This document shows, in pieces, positions 16,846-25,530 of a stretch of 64,000 nucleotides of DNA. Source of the DNA: Microbacterium gorillae (GTDB taxonomy: Bacteria > Actinomycetota > Actinomycetes > Actinomycetales > Microbacteriaceae). Location: positions 124,001-188,000 of the forward strand of contig NZ_LN648875.1 in the NCBI RefSeq assembly GCF_000826185.2, given 5' to 3'. The notes beneath the pieces are model-generated. The model saw only the letters and a program-made list of their open reading frames with translations. It had not been told where the DNA came from and searched no databases. Position numbers and translations under genes: made by a program. Each line of letters opens with the position of its first letter. Within the stretch, counting starts at the first letter, position 1.

Positions 16846-18284
16846 CGGTTCGGCGTCTCCAGCTTGTCGAGGGTCCAGGCCTCCACGCCGGCGGCGTCGA
16901 TCGGCAGCGCGGCCGAGAGAACCTCCGAACCGCGTGCGGTGACGAGCACGTCGTCCTCCAGACGGACGCCGATCCCGCGCAGCTCGGGCGGGAGCGTGAG
17001 GTCGTGCTGGTGGAAGTACAGTCCCGGCTCCACCGTCATCACGACGCCGGGCACCAGGTCGGCGCCCATGTAGTCCTCGTAGTGGGACTGGCTGCAGTCG
17101 TGGACGTCGAGCCCGAGGTGGTGCCCGATGCCGCACGCCAGGTATCGCCGATGGTGCTGCCCCTGCGGGGAGAGCGCCTCGTCCACGGACACCGGCAGCA
17201 GGCCCCAGTCGTGCAGCCCCTGCGCGATGACCTCCATCGCGGCGAAGTGGAAGTCGAGGTACTCGACGCCCGGACGGATGAGGGCGAGCCCCGCGCGGTG
17301 CGCGCGCTCGACGAGGTCATGCACCTCGCGCTGCGCGGTGGAGAAGGTGCCGGACGCGGGAATCGTGCGTGTGACGTCGGCCGTGTACAGTGAGCGCGCC
17401 TCGACCCCCATGTCCAGCAGCAGAGCGGCGTGCGGCACGATCGGGCCGTCGCAGCGCACCCAGTGCAGGATCGGAGCGTGGCCGCCGGACCCCACGATCG
17501 TGGAATAGCCGGGGCCATTGCCGAACGTGCGCGCATGCCGGTCGAAAGTACCCTGCAACCATCGCTCGCCGAGGCCCTCGGCGATCGCGCGGGGAACTTC
17601 GCGAGCCACGGCCGCGAAGCCGGCGACACTGGCGTCGACGGCATCGCGCAGCTGCCCGACCTCCCAGTCGTCCTTCACCATGCGCAGATTCGACAGCGTG
17701 CGCTCCAGCTCGTCGGAGACCTCGGCGCCGACGCGGGCGGCGAGGCTCGCCGCGGCGCGGGAGGCGAATGCGCCCCGCAGCTCCGACTCGCGTGCCGACA
17801 GAGCGGACAACGGCTGGACCGCGATGCCGAGCGCGTCGGCCCACTCGGGCAGGCCCGCGGACGGTCCGACCCAGAGCTCACCGTGGGCGGCGTTCGAGAA
17901 GAAACCGTCGTCACCGGGGCGGAAGGGCGCCGGGATGTAGAGCACCGCATCGTGACCGCCGGCCCGCGGGGTCATCACCAGGACCGCGTCCTCGCTCTGG
18001 CAGCCGGTGAGCCACACGAACGAGCTGTCCGCGCGGAATCCGTAGTTCGAGTCGTCGTTGCGCACCGGCGCCGTACCGGCGGACGCCACCACGGTGCGTC
18101 CGGGCAGGGCGGCGCTCAGTCGGTCCCGATGCGCGGCAGCGGCCTCGGCCGTCCCCGCGACCAGATCCGGGAACACGGGCACCGTGTCCCAGTCCCGTGC
18201 GATGCACTCGGTGAAGGCGGGGATCTGGGCCAGGCGCGGGTAGCGCGAACCGGCGTAGGGGGGTCGGATTCCGGTCTCAGTCAT
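16842..18284 (-). CDS. Xaa-Pro aminopeptidase (M24B, PepP-like)
   Basis: PepP-type enzymes remove the N-terminal residue before proline, and some also before hydroxyproline. The 480-residue protein has an N-terminal creatinase-like domain (NYGFRADSSFVWLTGC) and a pita-bread catalytic domain. All five metal ligands are present: Asp in LLLDMGVEARSLYTADVTRT (two Asp), His in CGIGHHLGLDVHD, Glu in MTVEPGLYFH and Glu in IGVRLEDDVLV. No signal peptide is seen, so it is cytoplasmic. It overlaps the S33 peptidase by eight bases and the arabinofuranosidase by four. In this operon its job is most likely to open imported Pro/Hyp-rich peptides. Confidence 0.93.
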   Translation of the reverse strand: MTETGIRPPYAGSRYPRLAQIPAFTECIARDWDTVPVFPDLVAGTAEAAAAHRDRLSAALPGRTVVASAGTAPVRNDDSNYGFRADSSFVWLTGCQSEDAVLVMTPRAGGHDAVLYIPAPFRPGDDGFFSNAAHGELWVGPSAGLPEWADALGIAVQPLSALSARESELRGAFASRAAASLAARVGAEVSDELERTLSNLRMVKDDWEVGQLRDAVDASVAGFAAVAREVPRAIAEGLGERWLQGTFDRHARTFGNGPGYSTIVGSGGHAPILHWVRCDGPIVPHAALLLDMGVEARSLYTADVTRTIPASGTFSTAQREVHDLVERAHRAGLALIRPGVEYLDFHFAAMEVIAQGLHDWGLLPVSVDEALSPQGQHHRRYLACGIGHHLGLDVHDCSQSHYEDYMGADLVPGVVMTVEPGLYFHQHDLTLPPELRGIGVRLEDDVLVTARGSEVLSAALPIDAAGVEAWTLDKLETPNR

Positions 18285-19572
18285 GCTGCGCCTCTTCTCG
18301 TTCGCCACCGCGGTCCCGGACCAGCTCACGTAGCCGCGTGAACGTGCGGCCCGACGCGATGCCGTCGTGCTCATATTCATTGGTGACCCAGTACTGCGAT
18401 GCCCCGACCCGGCTGAGGGTGTCCAGCTGCAGTCCGGCGTCCACGTACATGTCGTCGAAGTAGACCGCCGCAGCCAGCGGGACCTCGTTGGTCCGCAGGC
18501 GCTCGAGGTCGTACAGCGCCGGCCAGTCGGTCTTGCGCGCGAGCGCGTCCACCGCAGCGCGGAATCCGCGCAGCAGACGGACGTCATCGAACATCCACGG
18601 GAACGCCATCTCACCGGTGAACAGCAGCGGGCGCCGGTCCTCGTCGAACGCGGGGCGACGCTCGCGCTCTGCTTGCGCCGCCCACCCGGTCGCGCCGCCC
18701 TCCGGCGTGCCGTAGATGGATTCCTGCAGGGTCCAGAACAGCGGGTTGCCGGCACTCGAGGTCAGCGTCATCACGTTCTGCAGGAAACCCGCCGACAGGC
18801 GATCGCCCGCGATGAACGCGTGCTCGACGAGCCAGTGGATCCGCTCGAATCCGGGCTTCATCCCGAAGTCGATGCCGAGGGACTGGAACCTTCGCACGGT
18901 CAGCACGTCTCCGTCCGGCAGCACGGTCTCCCCCCGCGCGAGGACGTCCGCGATGCGCGCGATGATCTCCTCGTCCTGCGGGTACCGGCGGTAGTACTCC
19001 GCGGTCTTGGTCGCGACCCGGTCGAACGTCCGACGGTAGACCTCGGCGGCCGCCGGCGGTGTGCCGGGGATGCCGCCGCACACGTACGCGGCGCGCAGGC
19101 CGTCGGGCGCGATCGACAGGTAGGTCAGGGTGATCCACCCGCCGAAGCTCTGCGCGAGAGTCGACCATCGCCGCCCGCCGTAGAGCTCGGTGCGCACGTG
19201 CTCGAGATCGCGCACGATCGCGTCGGTGCGGAAGCAGGCGAGGAAGTCGCCGCCCGCGTCGCCGCGCAGGCGCACGGTCTCGGCGTCGATCGGCGTGCTC
19301 CGGCCGGTGCCGCGCTGGTCCACCAGCACGACCCGGTAGTCGTTCAGCGCTTCGTCGATCCACCCGTCCCGGCGCAGCGGCCGGGGGTTCTCGCCGCCCG
19401 GACCGCCCTGCAGGAAGGTCAGCAGCGGCAGATCGGCACGATCACGGTCCGGGTCCACCAGCTCGCGGACGAACACCTCGATGGTCTCACCGGCGGGCTC
19501 GGCCCAGTCCAGTGGCACGGTCACCGCGCGCTCGCGCACGCGGATCCCGGGCAGCATGTACGACGCGCTCAC
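18277..19572 (-). CDS. Prolyl aminopeptidase (proline iminopeptidase), S33 alpha/beta hydrolase
   Basis: This 431-residue protein begins with the oxyanion-loop motif FLQGGPGGENP (HGGPG type), followed by VVLVDQRGTGRSTP. The nucleophile elbow is LAQSFGGW (GxSxGG type with Ala first), and the catalytic His is probably in YEHDGI near the C-terminus. The layout and length fit the tricorn-interacting-factor/prolyl aminopeptidase branch of S33, which frees N-terminal Pro, and in several species Hyp, from short peptides. It lies between the importer genes and PepP, overlapping both by 4 and 8 bases, so the two peptidases and the importer form one coupled unit. Hyp preference is inference. Confidence 0.87.
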   Translation of the reverse strand: MSASYMLPGIRVRERAVTVPLDWAEPAGETIEVFVRELVDPDRDRADLPLLTFLQGGPGGENPRPLRRDGWIDEALNDYRVVLVDQRGTGRSTPIDAETVRLRGDAGGDFLACFRTDAIVRDLEHVRTELYGGRRWSTLAQSFGGWITLTYLSIAPDGLRAAYVCGGIPGTPPAAAEVYRRTFDRVATKTAEYYRRYPQDEEIIARIADVLARGETVLPDGDVLTVRRFQSLGIDFGMKPGFERIHWLVEHAFIAGDRLSAGFLQNVMTLTSSAGNPLFWTLQESIYGTPEGGATGWAAQAERERRPAFDEDRRPLLFTGEMAFPWMFDDVRLLRGFRAAVDALARKTDWPALYDLERLRTNEVPLAAAVYFDDMYVDAGLQLDTLSRVGASQYWVTNEYEHDGIASGRTFTRLRELVRDRGGEREEAQHD

Positions 19573-20453
19573 GCGGCTCCTTCCGTCGCGGGTCCGGCAG
19601 CCGACAGGGCTCGCCGACGTGCGGCCCTGTTCTCCTGGCGGCGTCGCTCCCAGTCCGGGTCGATGCGCGGCACCGCGTTCAGGAGGGTCCGGGTGTACTC
19701 GTCCTGCGGGTGATCGAACACCTCATCGCGCAGCCCAGTCTCGACGATCCGTCCCTGGCTCATCACGGCGACGCTCGTGGCGATCTGCCGGACCACGGCG
19801 AGATCGTGCGCGATGAAGAGGTAGCCGAAGCCCTCCTCGTCCTGGAGCCGACGCAGAAGGTTGATCACCTGCGCCTGCACCGACACGTCCAGGGCGGAGA
19901 CCGCCTCATCGCAGATCACGAGTCTGGGTCCGACGGCGAGAGCCCGTGCGATCCCGATGCGCTGCGCCTGTCCGCCGGAGAACTGTGACGGATACCGCTC
20001 GGAGTGCATCGGGTCCAGGCCGACGCGCTCCATGAGCTCGCGCGTGAACTTCCGCGCTCCGCCGGGGACCTTGCGACCCTGGTACACCAGCGGAGCCGTG
20101 ACGAGACGCTCGACCGTGTGCCGCGGGTTCAGCGAGGAGTAGGGGTCCTGGAAGATCACCTGCACGGCTCCGCGGAACTCTCGCAGCTGTGCTCCCGAGG
20201 CACGGGTGACATCCTGCCCCTCGAACTCGACCGTGCCGGCGGTGACGTCCATCAGTCGTGCGACCAGTCGCGCCGTCGTGGATTTTCCGGACCCCGATTC
20301 ACCCACCAGCGCCAGCGTCTCGCCGGCGGCGACCTCGAGGGACACGTCATCGACGGCCCGGAACTTCCTGCTCTTGGCGAAGGGTCCGCCCGAGCTCGCG
20401 GCGAACTCCTTGACGAGATTCTTCCCGCGAAACAGCGGGGTCTTGGTGCTCAT
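19569..20453 (-). CDS. Oligopeptide ABC transporter ATP-binding protein (OppF/DppF type)
   Basis: This 294-residue ATPase has the Walker A GESGSGKST, a Q-loop in VIFQDPYSSLNPRHTV, the signature FSGGQAQRIGIARAL, Walker B RLVICDEAVSALDVSVQAQ and a switch His in FIAHDLAVV. The C-terminal TRTLLNAVPRIDPDWE is the OppF/DppF-specific extension. It pairs with the OppD-like ATPase beside it to power peptide import. The start overlaps the OppD-like stop by four bases. Confidence 0.93.
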   Translation of the reverse strand: MSTKTPLFRGKNLVKEFAASSGGPFAKSRKFRAVDDVSLEVAAGETLALVGESGSGKSTTARLVARLMDVTAGTVEFEGQDVTRASGAQLREFRGAVQVIFQDPYSSLNPRHTVERLVTAPLVYQGRKVPGGARKFTRELMERVGLDPMHSERYPSQFSGGQAQRIGIARALAVGPRLVICDEAVSALDVSVQAQVINLLRRLQDEEGFGYLFIAHDLAVVRQIATSVAVMSQGRIVETGLRDEVFDHPQDEYTRTLLNAVPRIDPDWERRRQENRAARRRALSAAGPATEGAA

Positions 20454-21304
20454 ACGCGAGCCCCTCCTGTCTGGGTCGGGATCGCCGTGGTGCGCAGGGT
20501 CCCGATCTCGTCGTCGATCCGCGGCACCGCATCCAGCAGCCGCTCGGTGTACTCGGCCTGCGGATCGGTGAAGATTTGCTCCGTGGTGCCGGACTCGACG
20601 ACGTCCCCGGAGCGCATCACCACGACGCTGTCGGCCACTTCGCTGACCACGGCCAGGTCGTGCGTGATCAGGATGAGTCCCGCCCCGGTCTCCCGGCGGA
20701 TCTCGCTGAGCAGGTCCAGGATCTGCGCCTGCACGGTGACATCGAGCGCCGTGGTGGGCTCGTCGGCGATGATCAGGTCCGGGTCCATGCTCAGAGCCAT
20801 CGCGATCATGATCCGCTGGCGCATGCCGCCGGAGAACTGGTGCGGGTAGTAGTCCACCCGCGTGGCCGCGTCGCGGATGTGCACGCGCTCCATCGCCTCG
20901 ATGGCGACCCGTCGCGCCGCCTTCTGCGAGACCCCGGTGCGGTGGGACAGGTACGCTTCCGCGATCTGAGTTCCGACCGTGTAGTACGGATTCAGCGACG
21001 AGAGCGGGTCCTGGAAGATCATCGCGATCCGGTCGCCCCGGTAGGAGCGCATGTGCGCGTCCGAGAGCCCCATCAGGTCGGTGCCGTCGAACTCGACGAC
21101 GCCGGTGGCCGACCCGCCCTTCGGCAGCAGCCCCATGATGGCCAGGGACGTCATGGACTTCCCCGAACCGGACTCCCCGACGATGCCGAGGGCCCCGCCG
21201 CGCGGGACGTCGAAGTTGAGGTCACGCACGACACTGGTGGGGCCGCCGGAGGTGCGGAACGAGACGGTCAGATCCCGCACGCTCAGCAGTGGTTGCGAGG
21301 TCAT
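20450..21304 (-). CDS. Oligopeptide ABC transporter ATP-binding protein (OppD/DppD type)
   Basis: This 284-residue ATPase has Walker A GESGSGKSMT, Q-loop IFQDPLSSLNPYYTV, signature FSGGMRQRIMIAMAL, Walker B DLIIADEPTTALDVTVQAQ and the switch region ITHDLAVV. TERLLDAVPRID near the C-terminus is typical of OppD. The ATG at 21304 is preferred because AGGAG lies seven bases upstream; an earlier ATG at 21325 overlaps the permease stop and would add seven residues. It works with the OppF-like partner as a heterodimer. Confidence 0.92.
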   Translation of the reverse strand: MTSQPLLSVRDLTVSFRTSGGPTSVVRDLNFDVPRGGALGIVGESGSGKSMTSLAIMGLLPKGGSATGVVEFDGTDLMGLSDAHMRSYRGDRIAMIFQDPLSSLNPYYTVGTQIAEAYLSHRTGVSQKAARRVAIEAMERVHIRDAATRVDYYPHQFSGGMRQRIMIAMALSMDPDLIIADEPTTALDVTVQAQILDLLSEIRRETGAGLILITHDLAVVSEVADSVVVMRSGDVVESGTTEQIFTDPQAEYTERLLDAVPRIDDEIGTLRTTAIPTQTGGARV

Positions 21305-21321
21305 GGACTTCTCCTGCCCGG

Positions 21322-22320
21322 TCATGCTCTGGCCGCCGTTCGAACGCGCGGATCGATCGCCGTGTAGAGGACGTCGACGACCACGTTGCCCACGATCACG
21401 AAGAACGCCGACAGCAGGGTCACGGCCATGATCACCGGCTGGTCATTCGCCGGGATCGAGTCCGCGGTGAGCTTGCCGACACCGTTGAGGCCGAACACCG
21501 ACTCCGTGATGACCGCGCCGCCGAGGAGCCCCGCGACATCCATGCCGAACATCGTGACGATCGGAGTCAGGGCCGGGCGCAGAGCGTGGCGTCGCCACAC
21601 GAGCGACGGTTTCAGGCCCTTCGCCCGCGCCGTGCGAACGAAGTTCTCCTGCAGCGTGTCGATGACGTTGGCGCGCGTGAGACGTGTGTAGGTCGCCGAA
21701 TAGCCGATCGCCAGCACGATCCAGGGCATCAGGAAGTTCAGGAACCACTGCACCGGATCCGCGCTGAATCGCACGGCTTGGGGGAACGGCAACCACCCGA
21801 GCGCCACGACCAGCACGAACTGCAGGACGAGCGCGAGGACGTAGTTCGGGATCGACATCGCACCGAGCGTGAGACCGGCGAAGAATCGGTCCAGGAACTT
21901 GCCCTCCTTCACCGCCGAGAGCACACCGGCGATGAGTCCGGAGAGCAACCACAGCACGGCCGCTCCGAGAGCGATCGTGATGGTCACGGGCAGCCGCTGC
22001 AGGATCATGTCGCCCACGAGCTGGCTGGTCTGGAAGGAGTAGCCGAGACACGGTGCGGCACAGGCCACCTCGGATCCGGCGACCATGAACGTGCGCCCGA
22101 CGAACAGGCCGCTCACATAGGTCCAGAACTGCGTCCAGAAGGGTTGATTCAGCCCGAGGTTCTCCCGGATCTGATCGATCCGCTCCGGGGTGCAGTTCTT
22201 GCCGCAGATCTGGACGGCGGGGTCCGCGGAGAGCACGAAGAAGATGATGAAGGTGAACAGCGTCACCAGGAACAGCACGATCACCATTCCCATCAGGCGG
22301 GAAGACAGGAATCGGATCAC
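21322..22320 (-). CDS. Oligopeptide ABC transporter permease (OppB/DppB type)
   Basis: This 332-residue membrane protein has an N-terminal TM (MVIVLFLVTLFTFIIFFV), a long extracytoplasmic loop with four Cys (VQICGKNCT, VACAAPCLG), and five further TM segments. The EAA loop that contacts the ATPases is visible as NFVRTARAKGL with RHALRPALTP. The four loop Cys are unusual for a cytoplasmic-membrane permease and may form disulfides. The start is GTG at 22320 with GGGGAGG eight bases upstream; it overlaps the OppC-like stop by four bases (GTGA). Confidence 0.92.
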   Translation of the reverse strand: MIRFLSSRLMGMVIVLFLVTLFTFIIFFVLSADPAVQICGKNCTPERIDQIRENLGLNQPFWTQFWTYVSGLFVGRTFMVAGSEVACAAPCLGYSFQTSQLVGDMILQRLPVTITIALGAAVLWLLSGLIAGVLSAVKEGKFLDRFFAGLTLGAMSIPNYVLALVLQFVLVVALGWLPFPQAVRFSADPVQWFLNFLMPWIVLAIGYSATYTRLTRANVIDTLQENFVRTARAKGLKPSLVWRRHALRPALTPIVTMFGMDVAGLLGGAVITESVFGLNGVGKLTADSIPANDQPVIMAVTLLSAFFVIVGNVVVDVLYTAIDPRVRTAARA

Positions 22321-23291
22321 GAACGAACCTCCCCGCTCGCGACGAGGACGCGGATGCGATCGCCGAGCGTGGTGAATGAGAGCACCAGCAGGAAGAGGCA
22401 GGCACCCGGGATGACGAAGTACATCGGGTCGACGGCGTACCAGGGCGCCGCCGATGCGATCATCTGGCCCCAGCTCGGCGTGGGCGGCACGACACCCACG
22501 CCCAGGAAGGACAGTCCGGCCTCGGTGCCGATGTAGCCGGGCACGGACAGCGTCGACATCACGATGATCGTCGACTGCAGATTGGGCAGGATCTCGCGGA
22601 AGATGATCTTGCCGCTGCTCGCGCCGGACGCCTTGGCCGACTCGACGAACTCGCGCTCCTTCAGCGACATGGTCTGGGATCGGACGATGCGAGCGAGATA
22701 CGGCCACCCGAAGAGCGAAATGACGACCACGAGCAGGACGACGCGGTTGTCGGCCGGCAGTGCCGACAGGATCGCGATCATGAAGATCAGGGCCGGGAAG
22801 GCCATCAGGAACTCCATCACCCGCGAGATCACCATGTCGATGAGGCCGCCGAAGTACCCGGCCAGCATGCCGAGGACGACGCCGAGGACGGTGGTGAGGA
22901 CGGTGGCTGACAGCGCGACGGTCATCGACACGCGCGCACCGTAGACGATGCGGGCGAAGATGTCGCGTCCGCTGCCGGGCTCGACGCCCAGCCAGTGCTC
23001 CGCGCTGATGCCGCCGAGGTCGCCCTTCGGAATCGCACCCATGTCAGGATCGATCGCTGTCTGGTCGAACTGGTACGGACCCCACCCGCTCAGCGCTGTC
23101 AGCAGCGGGGCGAGGATCGCCGCGAGGATCACCAGCAGGATGTACACCGTGGACAGCACGGCTGCCCAGTCGGTGATGAACGCCCGGAACAGCCGTCGGC
23201 CCGACGCCGGGCGGGAATCCATGGACTCAGAGAGTGTGGAGTCACCGCCCGACGTGGCCTCAGCCTCGAGCTCGGTCGAGGTGAAGGTCAT
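22317..23291 (-). CDS. Oligopeptide ABC transporter permease (OppC/DppC type)
   Basis: This 324-residue permease has an N-terminal cytoplasmic tail, the first TM near residues 42-65 (AVLSTVYILLVILAAILAPL), the conserved HWLGVEPGSGRDIFARIVYGARVS segment (given here in parts: LGVEPGSGRD and IFARIVYGA) and a bundle of five TMs. The EAA loop REFVESAKASGASSGKII contacts the ATPase pair. It starts two bases after the substrate-binding protein stop. Confidence 0.92.
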   Translation of the reverse strand: MTFTSTELEAEATSGGDSTLSESMDSRPASGRRLFRAFITDWAAVLSTVYILLVILAAILAPLLTALSGWGPYQFDQTAIDPDMGAIPKGDLGGISAEHWLGVEPGSGRDIFARIVYGARVSMTVALSATVLTTVLGVVLGMLAGYFGGLIDMVISRVMEFLMAFPALIFMIAILSALPADNRVVLLVVVISLFGWPYLARIVRSQTMSLKEREFVESAKASGASSGKIIFREILPNLQSTIIVMSTLSVPGYIGTEAGLSFLGVGVVPPTPSWGQMIASAAPWYAVDPMYFVIPGACLFLLVLSFTTLGDRIRVLVASGEVRS

Positions 23292-23293
23292 GC

Positions 23294-24988
23294 TCAGCCC
23301 TTCGACGCGTCTTTCAGGCCGACGATGCTGTAGTCCGTCATGCTCGTGCTGGGCACGAATCCGGCGATGTTGCTGCCCGGCAGGAAGACACCCTTCTCCC
23401 ACGCCAGCGGCGCGATCGGGGACAGCTTGAGGATCTGCTGGTCCAGCTCGCCCCAGGCGGTCGCGGCTGCGGCGGTGTCGGTCATCGCCTTGATCTCGAC
23501 GATCCGCGCGTTGATCTCCGGGTCGTTGAGCTGGGCGAGGTTGGAGTTGCCCTTCTCGTAGATCTGGGTGCCGTCGAACAGCGGCGGGATGAAGGTGCTG
23601 GCGCTGGAGGCCCAGTCCGGGCACCAGCCGGTGATCGCGGCGTCGTGCTGCTGCGAGGGCGTGCCGATGGTCTCGTAGTACACCGACGTGTCGATCACGT
23701 TGAGCTTGACCGTGATGCCCGCCTTCTTCAGCGAGTCCTGAACGGCCTCCGCCTGCGCCTGCATCTTCGGCTGCGACCGGATGTCCATGGTGAACTCGAT
23801 GCCGTCCGGGTAGCCGGCCTCCGCGAGCAGTTCCTTGGCCTTCTCCGGGTCACCGGACTCGTCGGCCCACAGGTTGAAGTCCTTGTGGCCGCTGACGCTC
23901 GGCGGAATGATCGTGGTCGCGACATCGGCGAGCTGGCTGCCACCGGAGGCGTTGACCACGGCCTTGCGGTCCATCGCGATGTTGACCGCGTCGCGCACCT
24001 TCACGTTCTTGAACACGTCCTTGGTCGTGTTCATCGACATGTACGTGGTGCAGAACGCCGGGGCGGTGAGGACGCGGTCCTTCAGCTGCGGCGTCTGGAG
24101 ACGGGGCAGAGTGGCCGCGCTGATCGTGCCGGCGATCGCGTTGGCGTCGGCGCCCTGGTCAGCGATCATGCGCTCATCGATCGTGGCGCCGTCCAGTCCG
24201 ATCACGACCTCCCAGTTGTCCGGGTAGGCCTTGCGGACATCGTCGGTCTCGGGCTTCCAGTACTTGTTGCGCTCGAGCTTGATGCTGCTGCCCGGGGTGT
24301 ATTCGGCGAGCGTGTACGGGCCCGAGGCGATGATGTCGTTGATGAACGAATCACCCGCGCCGGAGCCCTTGGGGAACGGCACGGCGTTCGGCTGAGCGAG
24401 CACGTTGTCGAACTCCGGGAACGGCGCCTTGAGGTGGAACACGATGGTCTTCGCATCCGGGGTCTCGATCGTCGGCATGTCGCCGGACTCGTAGGGGCCC
24501 TTGTAGTCAGCCGGTGCGTCGATGACCTGACGCAGGTAGGGCGACCCGATGCCGATCTGGGGGTCCCAGGCGCGGGAGATGCCGAACTTCACCTCGGCGG
24601 AGGTGATCGGGGTGCCGTCGTCGAAGAAGATGTCGTCCTTGAGCGTGTACGTCCACGTCAGGCCGTCGTCGCTGGGCTTGCCGAGGGACTCGGCGAGGTC
24701 GGGAACGATCTCGTTCGGATCCTTCGCGTCACCGGCGGTCTGCATCGTGAGGCCGCGGTAGATCAAGCGGTAGAACGCGTTGACACCCCCGTCGAACCCA
24801 CGAGCGGGGTCGAGGTAGGAGAAGTCGGCGTTCTGCAGAATGCGGACGGTGCCGCCCTTCTGGGGTGTGCTGGCGGAAGCCGCATCCGACGCCTTCGTCG
24901 ATGAGCCCGCCGTGCTGCACCCCGCCAGCAGGAGAGCGGCGGCGGCCGCGACGGCGATAAAGCCGGCAGTCCTTCGTTTCGTAATCAC
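23294..24988 (-). CDS. Peptide ABC transporter substrate-binding lipoprotein (SBP family 5)
   Basis: This 564-residue family-5 binding protein (DppA/OppA class) starts at GTG 24988, giving a short basic stretch, a hydrophobic segment and the lipobox LLAGC with the lipidated Cys at 24. Family 5 markers include GGTVRILQNADFSYLDPA, LTWTYTLKDDIFFDDGTPI, VKVRDAVNIAMDRKAVV and a C-terminal TDYSIVGLKD. It should be anchored outside the membrane and capture oligopeptides. Upstream in-frame codons up to 25090 would spoil the lipoprotein signal. It is the first gene of an eight-gene operon; given the peptidases and arabinofuranosidase in that operon, Pro/Hyp-rich glycopeptides are the predicted ligand. 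Confidence 0.92.
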   Translation of the reverse strand: MITKRRTAGFIAVAAAAALLLAGCSTAGSSTKASDAASASTPQKGGTVRILQNADFSYLDPARGFDGGVNAFYRLIYRGLTMQTAGDAKDPNEIVPDLAESLGKPSDDGLTWTYTLKDDIFFDDGTPITSAEVKFGISRAWDPQIGIGSPYLRQVIDAPADYKGPYESGDMPTIETPDAKTIVFHLKAPFPEFDNVLAQPNAVPFPKGSGAGDSFINDIIASGPYTLAEYTPGSSIKLERNKYWKPETDDVRKAYPDNWEVVIGLDGATIDERMIADQGADANAIAGTISAATLPRLQTPQLKDRVLTAPAFCTTYMSMNTTKDVFKNVKVRDAVNIAMDRKAVVNASGGSQLADVATTIIPPSVSGHKDFNLWADESGDPEKAKELLAEAGYPDGIEFTMDIRSQPKMQAQAEAVQDSLKKAGITVKLNVIDTSVYYETIGTPSQQHDAAITGWCPDWASSASTFIPPLFDGTQIYEKGNSNLAQLNDPEINARIVEIKAMTDTAAAATAWGELDQQILKLSPIAPLAWEKGVFLPGSNIAGFVPSTSMTDYSIVGLKDASKG

Positions 24989-25048
24989 AGGCCGTGAACC
25001 TTTCGTCAATGAGGAGTCATGTCGTCGAGCGATCAACACCAGTGGTGG

Positions 25049-25074
25049 TGCAATGTACAACTGCACTTGCAATC
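25049..25074. promoter_or_regulatory. Candidate GntR operator of the peptide importer operon
   Basis: GTACAACTGCAC at 25055-25066 matches the 3608 and 14026 motifs at 10 of 12 positions. It is flanked by TGCAAT (25050-25055) and TTGCAAT (25068-25074), so three half-site-like elements occur within 26 bases. The site lies 60-85 bases before the lipoprotein start codon. Confidence 0.55.
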
Positions 25075-25196
25075 TACGGGGCCTGATCATCGATTCGCAA
25101 GAGCATCCCAGGTAACGAGAGCGTCACGACTCGCTATCAACAGTGACCGGTCCCATCCGCGCGCTGACGCGGAGCCGGAACAACGCGTCGGACCGC

Positions 25197-25226
25197 GGTG
25201 GAGCGAGCGCTGACGCGCTCCGCCGG
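25197..25226 (-). terminator. Possible terminator after the small gene at 25329
   Basis: GGTGGAGCG and CGCTCCGCC form a 9-bp GC-rich stem around a 9-base loop, downstream of the small gene and upstream of the importer promoter. No clear T-run follows. Confidence 0.4.
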
Positions 25227-25328
25227 CTGCCAGAGATCACCTGTTCAGAGCGCGAAGTTCACCCGCGGCGGCTCGATTGGAGGGCCACAACCCGCACCAG
25301 AATCCTGAGTCGCGACGTGCGCACGAAT

Positions 25329-25529
25329 TCAGTAGTGCGGGGGGACGTCTCGACGCATGCGCTCGTCGTTCGGGCCACCACTCGACACCGCGGGCGTCGG
25401 GTCCGCCTCGTCGATGTGCGGCTCCGGCTGGGTTCCCGGCGCCGCGGTCAGCTTCGCGCGCCGACGAGATACGCGCACCACATGCTGGCGCTCCGGCTCG
25501 CCCTCGGACGAACGATCCTGCTCGGACAT
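25329..25529 (-). CDS. Small conserved actinobacterial protein with a DVPPHY C-terminus
   Basis: This 66-residue protein begins one base after the helicase-like stop and so is probably translated from the same mRNA. The N-terminus is acidic and polar (MSEQDRSSEGEPE), the middle basic (VVRVSRRRAKL), and it ends in GPNDERMRRDVPPHY. A closing (N)D-R-L/M-x-x-D-x-PPH-W/Y element is a recurring pattern in small actinobacterial proteins of unknown function. I do not recognise a domain. There is no signal peptide or membrane segment. Confidence 0.72.
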   Translation of the reverse strand: MSEQDRSSEGEPERQHVVRVSRRRAKLTAAPGTQPEPHIDEADPTPAVSSGGPNDERMRRDVPPHY

Positions 25530-25530
25530 G

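Larger units (their letters stand above)
24989..25328. other. Intergenic region carrying the importer promoter
   Basis: No gene is supported in these 340 bases. They hold the promoter and operator of the importer operon (around 25049-25095) and a hairpin that may end the transcript from the 25329 gene. On the minus strand TTGCGA (about 25096-25091) with an 18-base spacer and TAGATT is a plausible promoter pair. Its -10 box abuts the operator-like repeats. Confidence 0.55.
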
